From contig JAEWJT010000004.1 in the NCBI GenBank assembly GCA_023386345.1, positions 248,001-312,000 of the forward strand: a stretch of DNA of 64,000 nucleotides. Direction: 5' to 3'. This DNA comes from Bacillota bacterium. Lineage in GTDB: Bacteria > Bacillota > Clostridia > Tissierellales > Sedimentibacteraceae. The translations under genes were made by a program, and so were the position numbers. Within the stretch, counting starts at the first letter, position 1, and each line of letters starts with the position of its first letter. The notes under the pieces were generated by a model. The model worked only from the letters and a program-made list of their open reading frames with translations. It had not been told where the DNA came from and did no database searches. Shown piece after piece: positions 15,945 through 23,923 of this stretch.

Positions 15945-17858
15945 AAAAACATAATAATTGGAACTGCCGGGCATATTGACCATGGTAAAACAACCTTGAT
16001 TAAAGCCCTAAGCGGCAAGGATACAGATAGATGGGAAGAGGAGAAAAAGCGAGGAATTACAATTGATTTAGGCTTTGCTTATTTCGACTTACCTAATGGA
16101 AATAGAATAGGAATTATTGATGTTCCCGGACATGAAAAATTTATCAAAAATATGCTTGCTGGTGTTATTGGTATGGATTTGGTTCTACTGGTTATAGCTG
16201 CTGATGAAGGTATAATGCCACAGACGCAAGAACATATAAACATTCTTAACTTACTAGGTATAAAAAATGGAATAGTTGTGCTTACAAAATGTGATTTAGT
16301 TGATTCGGACTGGCTTGAGCTAATTAAAGATGATATAAAAGAAGAGCTAGTGGATACATTCTTGGCAAATTCGCCTATGGTAGAAGTTTCATCAACAAGT
16401 GGAAAGGGAATTAAGGAGCTTGTTGATGTTATACAAAGTATGACAAGTGATACTGTCAATGAACGAGATATCTATACAATCCCAAGACTTCCTATAGATA
16501 GAGCATTTACAATTTCAGGATTTGGAACGGTAATTACAGGGACATTGATATCTGGCACAATAAAAAAAGGTGATGAATTAGAGGTTTACCCTATTGGGAA
16601 AATATGTAAGGTTAGAAATATACAAGTTCATAACTCAGATACAGAAGCTTGCTTTGCAGGTCAAAGAGCAGCTATAAATCTTTCTAATATAAAAAAATCA
16701 GAACTTTACAGAGGCTGTGTGCTTGCTCCTGTCAATAGCATGAAAAACACAATGATGCTTGATGTTAAAATAAACTTATTAAAAAGCTCGAAGAGAATTG
16801 TAGAAAATAGAAGCAGATTGCATTTATATACAGGTACGAGTGAGGTTTTATGCAGAGTTGTTTTGCTTGATAAAGAAAACTTAACGCCAGGCGAAAGCTG
16901 TTATGCACAGCTTAGACTTGAAGAAGAAATAGCTGTTAGACGAGGAGATAAATTTATACTTAGATTTTATTCTCCAATGGAAACAATAGGCGGAGGAGAA
17001 ATTATCGAACCAGTTCCTAATAAAAAAAGCAGGGCTAATGATAATTTAATAGAAAGTTTAAAGCTCAAAGAGAAAGGCTCTAATACAGAAGTAACAGAAA
17101 ATATAATAAAGGAAAATAGCTCAATACTTCCTTCTATTAACGAATTAGCAAAAATAACTGCAATGTCAGTTGAAGAAATAAATTTAAATATCTTAGAGCT
17201 GGAAAAGGAAGGAAAAATAACTGTCATAAGACTTAAAAATGATAGCTATATTTGGCATAAATCGTATGAAAGAGATATTGAAACAAAAATATTAAACTTC
17301 ATAGAAGAATTTAATAAAAAAAATAGATATAAAGTTGGTATAAAAAAATCAGAGATAAAAACTAAATTTTTTAGGAAAATAAAGCAAAATGTCTTCGATG
17401 AGATAATAAATAATATGATTTCAAATGACTCTATATCTCAAAGCAATGATTTTCTATCAATTTTTGGATTTGAAATAAAGAAGGATGAAAAGTATAATTT
17501 AATTAAAGGAAAAATTGAAAAATATGTTTCATCTTCAGAATTTAATTTTGTTAAATTAAATGATATTCTTGAACTTGATAAAGATACAATGAGCGTTGAA
17601 GATATTTTAATATCAATGATTGAATTAGGAGAAATTATAAAGATTGCTGATGATACTTTCACAAGTGATAAGATTATGAATACAGCAAAAAATCTTTTAG
17701 TTGACCATTTACAAAAAAACAGCAAAATATCTGCTGCTGAATATAGAGATTTATTGAACACGAGTAGAAAAAGTTCGATAACGCTTTTAGAATATTTTGA
17801 TAATGCGAAAATCACTAAACGTGTTGAAAATGATAGAATTTTGAATAAGCTTGCGTAG
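15942..17858 (+). CDS. selB: Selenocysteine-specific elongation factor
   Basis: SelB is an EF-Tu-like GTPase that delivers Sec-tRNA(Sec) to ribosomes at UGA codons marked by a SECIS. GTPase motifs are GTAGHIDHGKTT, DVPGHE and TKCD; the beta-barrel domains follow, and residues ~370-638 are winged-helix repeats that bind the SECIS. The 638-residue length is typical. The gene starts 108 bases after selA, immediately behind the structured element, with no clear RBS. Confidence 0.95.
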   Translation: MKNIIIGTAGHIDHGKTTLIKALSGKDTDRWEEEKKRGITIDLGFAYFDLPNGNRIGIIDVPGHEKFIKNMLAGVIGMDLVLLVIAADEGIMPQTQEHINILNLLGIKNGIVVLTKCDLVDSDWLELIKDDIKEELVDTFLANSPMVEVSSTSGKGIKELVDVIQSMTSDTVNERDIYTIPRLPIDRAFTISGFGTVITGTLISGTIKKGDELEVYPIGKICKVRNIQVHNSDTEACFAGQRAAINLSNIKKSELYRGCVLAPVNSMKNTMMLDVKINLLKSSKRIVENRSRLHLYTGTSEVLCRVVLLDKENLTPGESCYAQLRLEEEIAVRRGDKFILRFYSPMETIGGGEIIEPVPNKKSRANDNLIESLKLKEKGSNTEVTENIIKENSSILPSINELAKITAMSVEEINLNILELEKEGKITVIRLKNDSYIWHKSYERDIETKILNFIEEFNKKNRYKVGIKKSEIKTKFFRKIKQNVFDEIINNMISNDSISQSNDFLSIFGFEIKKDEKYNLIKGKIEKYVSSSEFNFVKLNDILELDKDTMSVEDILISMIELGEIIKIADDTFTSDKIMNTAKNLLVDHLQKNSKISAAEYRDLLNTSRKSSITLLEYFDNAKITKRVENDRILNKLA

Positions 17859-17909
17859 CTGTCAAAAGACTGTTAAAGCTTTTTATTTATATTTTATTGT
17901 TTTTATTTC

Positions 17910-17938
17910 TTGACAAAATTTTTAATAAAGGTTAGTAT
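17910..17938 (+). promoter_or_regulatory. Promoter of the response regulator gene
   Basis: TTGACA (17910-17915), 17-base spacer, TAGTAT (17933-17938). An exact 11-bp tandem repeat (AATAGTTCTGG, 17959-17980) follows in the leader and ends in the ribosome binding site. Confidence 0.6.
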
Positions 17939-17991
17939 TATAATATATAAATCTCAAAAATAGTTCTGGAATAGTTCTGGGGGAAGTAATA

Positions 17992-18696
17992 ATGAAGGTC
18001 TTGCTGGTTGATAGTGAGCTTGTAATGGTTAAAAACCTAAAATACAGCTTAGAACAGGACGGATACGAAGTAGAAACAGTATTTGATGGTATGAACGCTT
18101 TGAATGCTTTGAATGATGGTAGTTTCGATATCATATTATTAGAGTTGGTTTTACCAGATGTTGATGGACTTGAAATATGTCAAAAAATTAGAGAAAAGAA
18201 TAACGTACCTATAATTCTGCTAACTTCTAAATGCGAAGATATGAATAAAATTCTTGGCTTAGAATATGGTGCTGATGACTATGTCACAAAACCGTATAAT
18301 ATTCTGGAATTAAAAGCTAGAATTAAAGCTGTTTTAAGAAGAACAAAACAAAATAACCAAAAAACAGGCGAACAAACTATGCGAATTGATGATTTTGTTA
18401 TCAATACCTTAGGGCGTAAGGTCAGCCTAAACAATGAGGAAATTAATTTGACTGCAAAGGAATTTGACTTGCTTTTATTACTTGCTTCAAATCCTGGAAA
18501 AATTTATTCACGTGAAGAGTTGCTTGAGCTTGTATGGGGATATGAGTATTTTGGAGACTTAAGAACAGTAGATGTTCATATTCGGCGTCTAAGAGAAAAG
18601 ATTGAAAAAGAATATGAAGAATTTGATAAAGTAAATAAGTATAAATATATCCTTACAAAGTGGGGCTCTGGGTATTATTATAGAAAAGAGTGTTAA
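17992..18696 (+). CDS. Atypical OmpR-family response regulator
   Basis: A 234-residue two-domain regulator with an N-terminal receiver and a C-terminal winged helix (LTAKEFDLLLLLASNPGKIYSREELLELVWG, TVDVHIRRLREKI). The receiver keeps D7, the threonine in ILLTS and lysine in VTKP, but the expected phosphorylation aspartate is glutamate (E51 in IILLELVLPDVDG) and the second acidic residue is S8. Glutamate there often mimics the phosphorylated state, so it may act without a kinase; no histidine kinase gene is adjacent. It sits between selB and tRNA-Sec but has its own promoter. Its target is unknown. Confidence 0.88.
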   Translation: MKVLLVDSELVMVKNLKYSLEQDGYEVETVFDGMNALNALNDGSFDIILLELVLPDVDGLEICQKIREKNNVPIILLTSKCEDMNKILGLEYGADDYVTKPYNILELKARIKAVLRRTKQNNQKTGEQTMRIDDFVINTLGRKVSLNNEEINLTAKEFDLLLLLASNPGKIYSREELLELVWGYEYFGDLRTVDVHIRRLREKIEKEYEEFDKVNKYKYILTKWGSGYYYRKEC

Positions 18697-18700
18697 AGAT

Positions 18701-18747
18701 AATATAATCAACTGTAAAATTACCAAAATTTTGTAGTTGATTATATT
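18701..18747 (+). terminator. Hairpin after the response regulator gene
   Basis: AATATAATCAACT (18701-18713) and AGTTGATTATATT (18735-18747) form a perfect 13-bp stem. The U-tract is poor. The right arm contains the -35 box of the selC promoter. Confidence 0.6.
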
Positions 18748-18765
18748 TAAGTTATGTGCTATACT
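18737..18765 (+). promoter_or_regulatory. Promoter of selC
   Basis: TTGATT (18737-18742), 17-base spacer, TATACT (18760-18765) with an extended -10 TGC. Confidence 0.7.
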
Positions 18766-18780
18766 GAATTTTGTTTTTAT

Positions 18781-18878
18781 GGGAGTAGATGGGTGCTGGT
18801 GTGCCTCCTAGTCTTCAAAACTAGCTGTTGGGCGTTAATAGCGTCCTAGGTGGGTTCGATTCCCACATATTCCCGCCA
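18781..18878 (+). tRNA. selC: tRNA-Sec (UCA anticodon)
   Basis: A 98-nt tRNA with encoded CCA. The anticodon loop CTTCAAA places TCA at 18815-18817; the stem is CTAGT/ACTAG. A long variable arm (about 18825-18847) and an extended acceptor stem (GGGAGTA pairing with TATTCCC, then a G.A contact) are the marks of tRNA-Sec. The T arm is GTGGG-TTCGATT-CCCAC. It lies in the same locus as selDAB and has its own promoter and terminator. Confidence 0.95.
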
Positions 18879-18909
18879 AATTAAAGGCTGATTTATCAAT
18901 GGATTTAGA

Positions 18910-18944
18910 CAATATATTAATACAAAATAATATATTGTTTTTTT
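18910..18944 (+). terminator. Terminator of selC
   Basis: CAATATATTA (18910-18919) pairs with TAATATATTG (18928-18937), followed by seven T. Confidence 0.85.
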
Positions 18945-19019
18945 ATTATCACAAAATACGACAATTATTTTATAAATTTTATATAATAAAACAATAAAAA
19001 ATAAAATTTTTTATTATTC

Positions 19020-19048
19020 TTGAAAATAATAAAATAATATAATATAAT
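19020..19048 (+). promoter_or_regulatory. Promoter of the Usp-like gene
   Basis: TTGAAA (19020-19025), 17-base spacer, TATAAT (19043-19048). Confidence 0.65.
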
Positions 19049-19099
19049 AAGTTATATGGTTTTTTGTGAAGAATATATGTGGAGGTAAAGTAGAAAGAT

Positions 19100-19474
19100 A
19101 TGCTAAAAAACATTATGGTTTGCGTTACACAGCAAAAAACTTGCGAGAAGCTTATAAAGACAGGATATGAAATTTCTAAGGAAGCAGAGGCTTCCTCACT
19201 ATATGTAATACACGTAGTAAATGAAAATGATAAGCTTTTGTTTAATTTAAGCGATGGAGATGCACTTGAATATCTATTTGAAATAACTAAAGAATTAGGT
19301 GCTGATTTAGTTGTAAAAAGATCAAAGAATGTTATAAATACATTGGTTGATTTTGCATTAGAAAAAGAGATATCACATGTTGTTATGGGAAGTGCAACAG
19401 ATATAACAGCAACAAAAAATTTTGAACAAAAACTAAGAAAAAAATTATCAGAAATTCAATTTGTTATTGTATAA
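19100..19474 (+). CDS. Universal stress protein-like domain protein
   Basis: A 124-residue single-domain protein with the UspA/KdpD-type alpha/beta fold: it begins MLKNIMVCVTQQKTCEKLIKTG and has SLYVIHVV, the helix ELGADLVV and VVMGSATD, as in the Rossmann-like Usp family. The nucleotide-binding GxxG-(9)-G(S/T) motif is incomplete, so it may not bind ATP. A GGAGG lies 13 bases upstream, slightly far. It is 50 bases ahead of the pseudokinase-like gene and probably shares its transcript. Ligand and role are unknown. Confidence 0.75.
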   Translation: MLKNIMVCVTQQKTCEKLIKTGYEISKEAEASSLYVIHVVNENDKLLFNLSDGDALEYLFEITKELGADLVVKRSKNVINTLVDFALEKEISHVVMGSATDITATKNFEQKLRKKLSEIQFVIV

Positions 19475-19524
19475 AGAGTGAAATTTATTTCACTCTATGG
19501 AGAAATTTTCAGAGGAGGAAATAT

Positions 19525-21285
19525 ATGGATAGTAATTTTGAAGTAATAAAATCTATATATGAAAATGAATGTCAGAGGATAGTAGAGTGTAAGGAAATAA
19601 AGACTGGTGAAAATTATATTTATAATATAATATATAATCCGAAATTAATGAAATTAATTGACGCAAATACCTTGAGTTCTCTTAATTCTAATATAGTTAA
19701 ATGTCAGAAAACACATGATAGATTATATATAGTTACAAAACTTCATGAATTAAATAATCAAAAGCTTTTAAAAGACTACATAGATAGTAATACTTTAACA
19801 CTAAAGCAACAATTTTCATTAACTCAGCAACTCATAAATCTTTTTATACAAATATACAATACTACAGATTTACTTCAATATAAAATATTAAGCTTTGATA
19901 ATTTAAGCGTTGATGAAGATAATGTTTTATTTGTTAATGGTTATTTTGAATTTAAGGACGAGTATGATTTGTCTGACAATTATTCGTACAAAAATGTTGG
20001 TAAAATAATCCATTACATTTTTTCTAAAGAAGATATAGTTGACTATAATATTTCAGACACTATAGCGCCAGATGTTTTAAAAATAATAGTTAAATGCTTA
20101 ACAAGAGAATACTTTCATCCTAAAGATACATTAAAAGAGCTTGAAAATTCACCAATATATAGCCTTATTAATTGCAAGACTGATTCATGCGTCATTGATA
20201 AAAAAATATTAGATGCTGAAAATTATACAGAGCTTAGAAATAAGGCTAAGTCTGCAATTGAAAATGATGATAAACTTGAGAAATCAAATAAGGCGGCAGC
20301 AATTGTCCCTTCTGGTTTGTCTGATGAGCTTTCTTCTGAAACATTAAGGGACGAGCTATTAGAAGACGGGCTATTGGAAGACTCTGATTTATTGTCTGCT
20401 GATAATTCTGAGGACAAGGTGTTTATCAACTCAGAGGAAGTGTCGTTGGATGAGTTTGAAGATTTACCATTAGATGATGAGAATTTATCTTCTGAATCTT
20501 CTGAACTTGCTGATTCATCAATAGAAGAAGATTCAAATATAATCGATATATTTTTAAGTGATGCAGTTGCTAATAGAAATAACGTGATAGAAGATAGCGA
20601 AAAAAATGAAAGAGCTAAAAATTTTATGAAATTTGCTATACCAATTATTATGGGGATTTTTATCTTGGCAGTTGGTTTTTTTGTGATTAAAAGTCTTTTC
20701 GGGAAAAATGAGCCAGTAAGTGGTGACAACGTAGATAATGGAAACAATATAGGCACAGTTGACAATAATAAGCCTGATGATAGCAATAAACCAGATGATA
20801 ATTCTTCAAATCCTGATAAACCAAATGTAAATCCTGATAATAACGATTTTAAATTATATTTTAATGATGAGCTTATAAAGAAAATAGGATATACAGGAAA
20901 GCTTGCCAGCGTAAGCACAGAGGTTTTCAGCACAGGAAACAGTTCATTGCTAGTTGAAAATGATAGCGCCGAAACAGCAAAAGTACTTTTTGCAGTAGTA
21001 GATTTCACTAATGAAAAGCTAAGCTATATGCTGAATGATACGGTAGCAATATCGGCAAAGTTTAAGGCGTTTAAAGATTTAGACGCTAAATTGCTTGTAG
21101 AGGTATATAAAGATAATAAAATTATAACTAATGCAACTGCTAAAATTTCAATACAAGATGATATATGGATTCAAAAAGATATATCAGTAGAGACTGAAAA
21201 AATAGATAGAGTTAATTTATACCTTGAATTTTCAGGGGAAAATAAGATTTGGATAGATAATATCAGCGTTGACGTAATGAAATAA
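19525..21285 (+). CDS. Membrane protein: pseudokinase-like cytoplasmic part, jelly-roll-like exterior
   Basis: 586 residues in three parts. Residues ~1-220 have the order of a serine/threonine kinase fold (a hinge-like YIVTKLHELNNQKLLKDYI, a catalytic-loop region ILSFDNLSVDEDNVLFVNGYFEF and the C-lobe) but lack the ATP lysine and HRD/DFG catalytic residues. An acidic, serine-rich spacer (~240-365) leads to one membrane segment (~369-391), then an Asn/Asp/Pro linker and a ~140-residue beta-rich domain ending WIDNISVDVM, typical of carbohydrate-binding jelly rolls. It may carry an extracellular glycan or wall signal inward. The domain calls are by pattern only. Confidence 0.6.
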   Translation: MDSNFEVIKSIYENECQRIVECKEIKTGENYIYNIIYNPKLMKLIDANTLSSLNSNIVKCQKTHDRLYIVTKLHELNNQKLLKDYIDSNTLTLKQQFSLTQQLINLFIQIYNTTDLLQYKILSFDNLSVDEDNVLFVNGYFEFKDEYDLSDNYSYKNVGKIIHYIFSKEDIVDYNISDTIAPDVLKIIVKCLTREYFHPKDTLKELENSPIYSLINCKTDSCVIDKKILDAENYTELRNKAKSAIENDDKLEKSNKAAAIVPSGLSDELSSETLRDELLEDGLLEDSDLLSADNSEDKVFINSEEVSLDEFEDLPLDDENLSSESSELADSSIEEDSNIIDIFLSDAVANRNNVIEDSEKNERAKNFMKFAIPIIMGIFILAVGFFVIKSLFGKNEPVSGDNVDNGNNIGTVDNNKPDDSNKPDDNSSNPDKPNVNPDNNDFKLYFNDELIKKIGYTGKLASVSTEVFSTGNSSLLVENDSAETAKVLFAVVDFTNEKLSYMLNDTVAISAKFKAFKDLDAKLLVEVYKDNKIITNATAKISIQDDIWIQKDISVETEKIDRVNLYLEFSGENKIWIDNISVDVMK

Positions 21286-21312
21286 TTTATTTAGATAAAT
21301 AAATTATTTTTT
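21281..21312 (+). terminator. Terminator after the pseudokinase-like gene
   Basis: AATAATTTATTT and AAATAAATTATT form a 12-bp stem with an AGAT loop and a T run. It overlaps the stop codon and separates this gene from the export operon. Confidence 0.8.
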
Positions 21313-21383
21313 GAAAATTATGAAACTTTTTCAAATTTTTTTCGTCATTATAGAGTGAATGTAAAGGAGGATATGCTTAAATT

Positions 21384-22079
21384 ATGGATATAATCAATAT
21401 GAAGGATATCTCAAAGCTGTATAAATCTGGGATTATACAGGTTGAAGCTTTGAAAAATATTAATTTTAGAGTAGTTAGTGGTGAATTCTTATCAATAATG
21501 GGTCCGTCTGGATCAGGTAAGTCAACACTGCTAAATTTAATAGGCTGTTTGGATAAACCATCGGGTGGTACTTATGAATTAGCAAATCATAAGGTTGAAA
21601 AACTAAGTGATTCGAAGATGTCAGAGATACGAAATGAATTTATAGGATTTGTATTTCAAAATTTTCACTTGCTGCCTAAATTATCAGCACAAAAAAATGT
21701 TGAAATTCCTCTAATATACAGAGGATTAAGCGCTAAGATGCGAAAAGAGCTTTCAGAAAAATCATTAGAGCTTGTAGGTTTAAAGGACAGAATGCACCAT
21801 TTGCCTAATCAGCTCTCAGGAGGACAGCAGCAAAGAGTTGCTATTGCAAGAGCTTTGGCTGGAAGTCCAGCACTAATACTTGCAGATGAGCCAACAGGAG
21901 CACTAGATTCAAAAACTGGTGCTAAAATTATGGAATTATTTACTGAACTAAATGAAAACAACAATATTACAATAGTTCAGGTTACACACGAGGAAGAAAT
22001 TGCCGAATATGGTAAAAGAATTTTAAGATTAGTGGATGGCGAGATAGTTTCTGACATGGAAACGAACAAGAAAGCCTAA
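21384..22079 (+). CDS. ABC transporter ATPase of the MacB/LolD type
   Basis: A 231-residue ATPase with Walker A GPSGSGKST, the Q-loop FQNFHLLPKLSA, signature LSGGQQQRVAIARAL and Walker B LILADEPTGALDSKTG. The last motif is characteristic of the MacB/LolD/FtsE subgroup that drives mechanotransmission exporters. It stands first in a three-gene operon with an adaptor and a FtsX-like permease. RBS AAAGGAGG precedes it by 13 bases. Confidence 0.93.
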   Translation: MDIINMKDISKLYKSGIIQVEALKNINFRVVSGEFLSIMGPSGSGKSTLLNLIGCLDKPSGGTYELANHKVEKLSDSKMSEIRNEFIGFVFQNFHLLPKLSAQKNVEIPLIYRGLSAKMRKELSEKSLELVGLKDRMHHLPNQLSGGQQQRVAIARALAGSPALILADEPTGALDSKTGAKIMELFTELNENNNITIVQVTHEEEIAEYGKRILRLVDGEIVSDMETNKKA

Positions 22080-22098
22080 AAAGATGAAAATATAGAAA

Positions 22099-22171
22099 GG
22101 ATAAGCGCCAAGCTCATATAAAAATGTTTTGTGGGATATAGGATAATCGGCGCATGGGCATAGAGAATATG
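22099..22171 (+). promoter_or_regulatory. Unidentified structured element, copy B (upstream of MacA-like gene)
   Basis: Relative of the element before selB, starting GGATAAG and ending GAATATG. GCGCCAA (22105-22111) pairs with TCGGCGC (22147-22153); versus copy A, T.G became C-G and A-T became G-C. The inner hairpin CTCAT/GTGGG is also retained with wobble pairs. The final ATG is taken as the gene start. Confidence 0.6.
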
Positions 22172-23905
22172 TTAAAAAAAATTATTTCATTACTTATAGT
22201 ATTTGCAATAGTATTTGCAGGTGGTTATTATACTGCAATCCAATTAATACCAAAATCAACTGATGTCGATCAAGGACCTACATATGTTACAAAGCCTGTT
22301 ACAAGAGGTGATGTAAAGGTGGGAGTAAATGTAACAGGTCAATTAAATGCACAGTATGGAGGCTCTGTAGGAGCTCCTAGACCAGAGGGCATAGAGGGAA
22401 GTATAAAATATATAGTTGAAGAAATATTTGTAAAAGAAAATTCAGAGGTAAAAAAAGATGATGTTCTATTTAGACTTTCTGCCTCTAATTTACAAGAGTT
22501 AATTTCAAAAAATAATGATGAGATCTCGAAAAAGCAAAAAGAAATTTCTAAAAAGTATGAAACTATTAATGAAGAATTTAGAAATTTAAGTGTGAAATTA
22601 AATAAAACTGTAACAAGCTTAGCAGAGGTTAACCCTTATGACGGTATAGTAATTACATCTCCTATTTCAGGTAGAATTACTATCTTAAATGCTAAAGAGG
22701 GCGAGAAAATCAAAAATGATACAATAGGCGAGATTGTAAATGATACTAAATTTAAAATATCATTTAAAGCTACAGTAAATGAGTTTCCTTCACTCCAAAA
22801 TGGACAGAAAGTATTATTGAGCTTTAGCGGATATGAAGGATATTATAATGGTGTTATTAAAGAAATAAATCCTAATAAAGTTCCTAATGATGATAAAATA
22901 TCTTATATTCACAACGGTATAATTGAAGCGGATAATCCTGGTCTTGTTCAGGTGGGAACTGCTGTGAGTGTATCTACAAATAATAATGGTACTGCCGGAA
23001 CTACATTAACTTATGCTGGAAAGGTAGATGAGTATTTGGACCAGTCAAAAATTTACCTAACAGGATTTAATATTTCAGATTCTAAAACATATTTAGCAAC
23101 GAAAGTTTATGTTAAACAAAATGAATTTGTTGAAAAAGGTAAGGAAATATTAAAAATTGCCGGAGCTGATGTTGCTGCAGAAATACAAAATAATATAAAT
23201 ACTATAAAAAATATATATACAGAAATAGATACAATAAGAGAAGAGATTAGTAAGATAAATAAAGGAATTGCTAGCTTAAATGACTTTTCTAATAAATTAT
23301 TAGTAAAAGCTCCAAATGACGGAATAGTATCTTGGATACGTTGGAATGTAGGAGATAGTTTTGAAGGAACTGCTAGTTCTCAACAATGGGATTTAGAAGT
23401 AATAAACCTATACAATGCAAGCCAAATGAATGTTTATACTCAAGTTAGTGATCTTGATGTAAATTATATTCAAGTTGGGTCTAAGGTTGAGGTAACAGTT
23501 GATGCTATGCCAGGTAAGGTTTTTGAAGGAACTGTAGATAGAATGTATCAAAATGTTAACCGTGAAGGGAAAATATCATATGAGCTTAATATCAGTGTTA
23601 TAGGCGGAGAAGGCTTAAAGCCTGGTTTTAGTGCTAACTGCTTTATAAGTGGTGGTGAATCTTTAAATACTTTGACAGTGCCAATTGAAGCTGTATTTGA
23701 AGAAGAATCAAAACAAAAAGTTGAAATCTTAAAAGAAGATGGAACAATAGAGTCTGTTGAGATTGAAGTTGGATTGATGAATGACAAAGTCGTTGAAGTT
23801 TTAAGTGGTTTAGAAGAAGGTCAACAGGTTGTAACTGGAAATTCTAGCGATTTAATGCCAAGTCAATCAATAGATAATAAAAATTCTATAATACCTAAAA
23901 AATAA
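22169..23905 (+). CDS. MacA/HlyD-type membrane fusion (adaptor) protein
   Basis: 578 residues with an N-terminal membrane anchor (KIISLLIVFAIVFAGGYYTA). It has two biotinyl-lipoyl-like segments, DGIVITSPISGRITILNAKEGEKI near residues 165-190 and LLVKAPNDGIVSWIRWNVGDSF near 380-400, each followed by a beta-barrel stretch (NGQKVLLSFSGYEGYYNGVI; VGSKVEVTVDAMPGKVFEGTV). This is an internal duplication relative to a simple MacA. Start ATG 22169 is chosen over 22154 because the anchor then begins MLKKI and because the upstream element ends there, as at selB. It should couple the ATPase/permease pair to an exported substrate. Confidence 0.85.
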   Translation: MLKKIISLLIVFAIVFAGGYYTAIQLIPKSTDVDQGPTYVTKPVTRGDVKVGVNVTGQLNAQYGGSVGAPRPEGIEGSIKYIVEEIFVKENSEVKKDDVLFRLSASNLQELISKNNDEISKKQKEISKKYETINEEFRNLSVKLNKTVTSLAEVNPYDGIVITSPISGRITILNAKEGEKIKNDTIGEIVNDTKFKISFKATVNEFPSLQNGQKVLLSFSGYEGYYNGVIKEINPNKVPNDDKISYIHNGIIEADNPGLVQVGTAVSVSTNNNGTAGTTLTYAGKVDEYLDQSKIYLTGFNISDSKTYLATKVYVKQNEFVEKGKEILKIAGADVAAEIQNNINTIKNIYTEIDTIREEISKINKGIASLNDFSNKLLVKAPNDGIVSWIRWNVGDSFEGTASSQQWDLEVINLYNASQMNVYTQVSDLDVNYIQVGSKVEVTVDAMPGKVFEGTVDRMYQNVNREGKISYELNISVIGGEGLKPGFSANCFISGGESLNTLTVPIEAVFEEESKQKVEILKEDGTIESVEIEVGLMNDKVVEVLSGLEEGQQVVTGNSSDLMPSQSIDNKNSIIPKK

Positions 23906-23923
23906 AATGATGGAGGTAAGGTT

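Noticed and set aside
20223..21008. 261-codon minus-strand frame opposite the pseudokinase-like gene
   Set aside because: Serine-rich complement of an acidic linker; no RBS, no homology, and the plus-strand protein has coherent domains.
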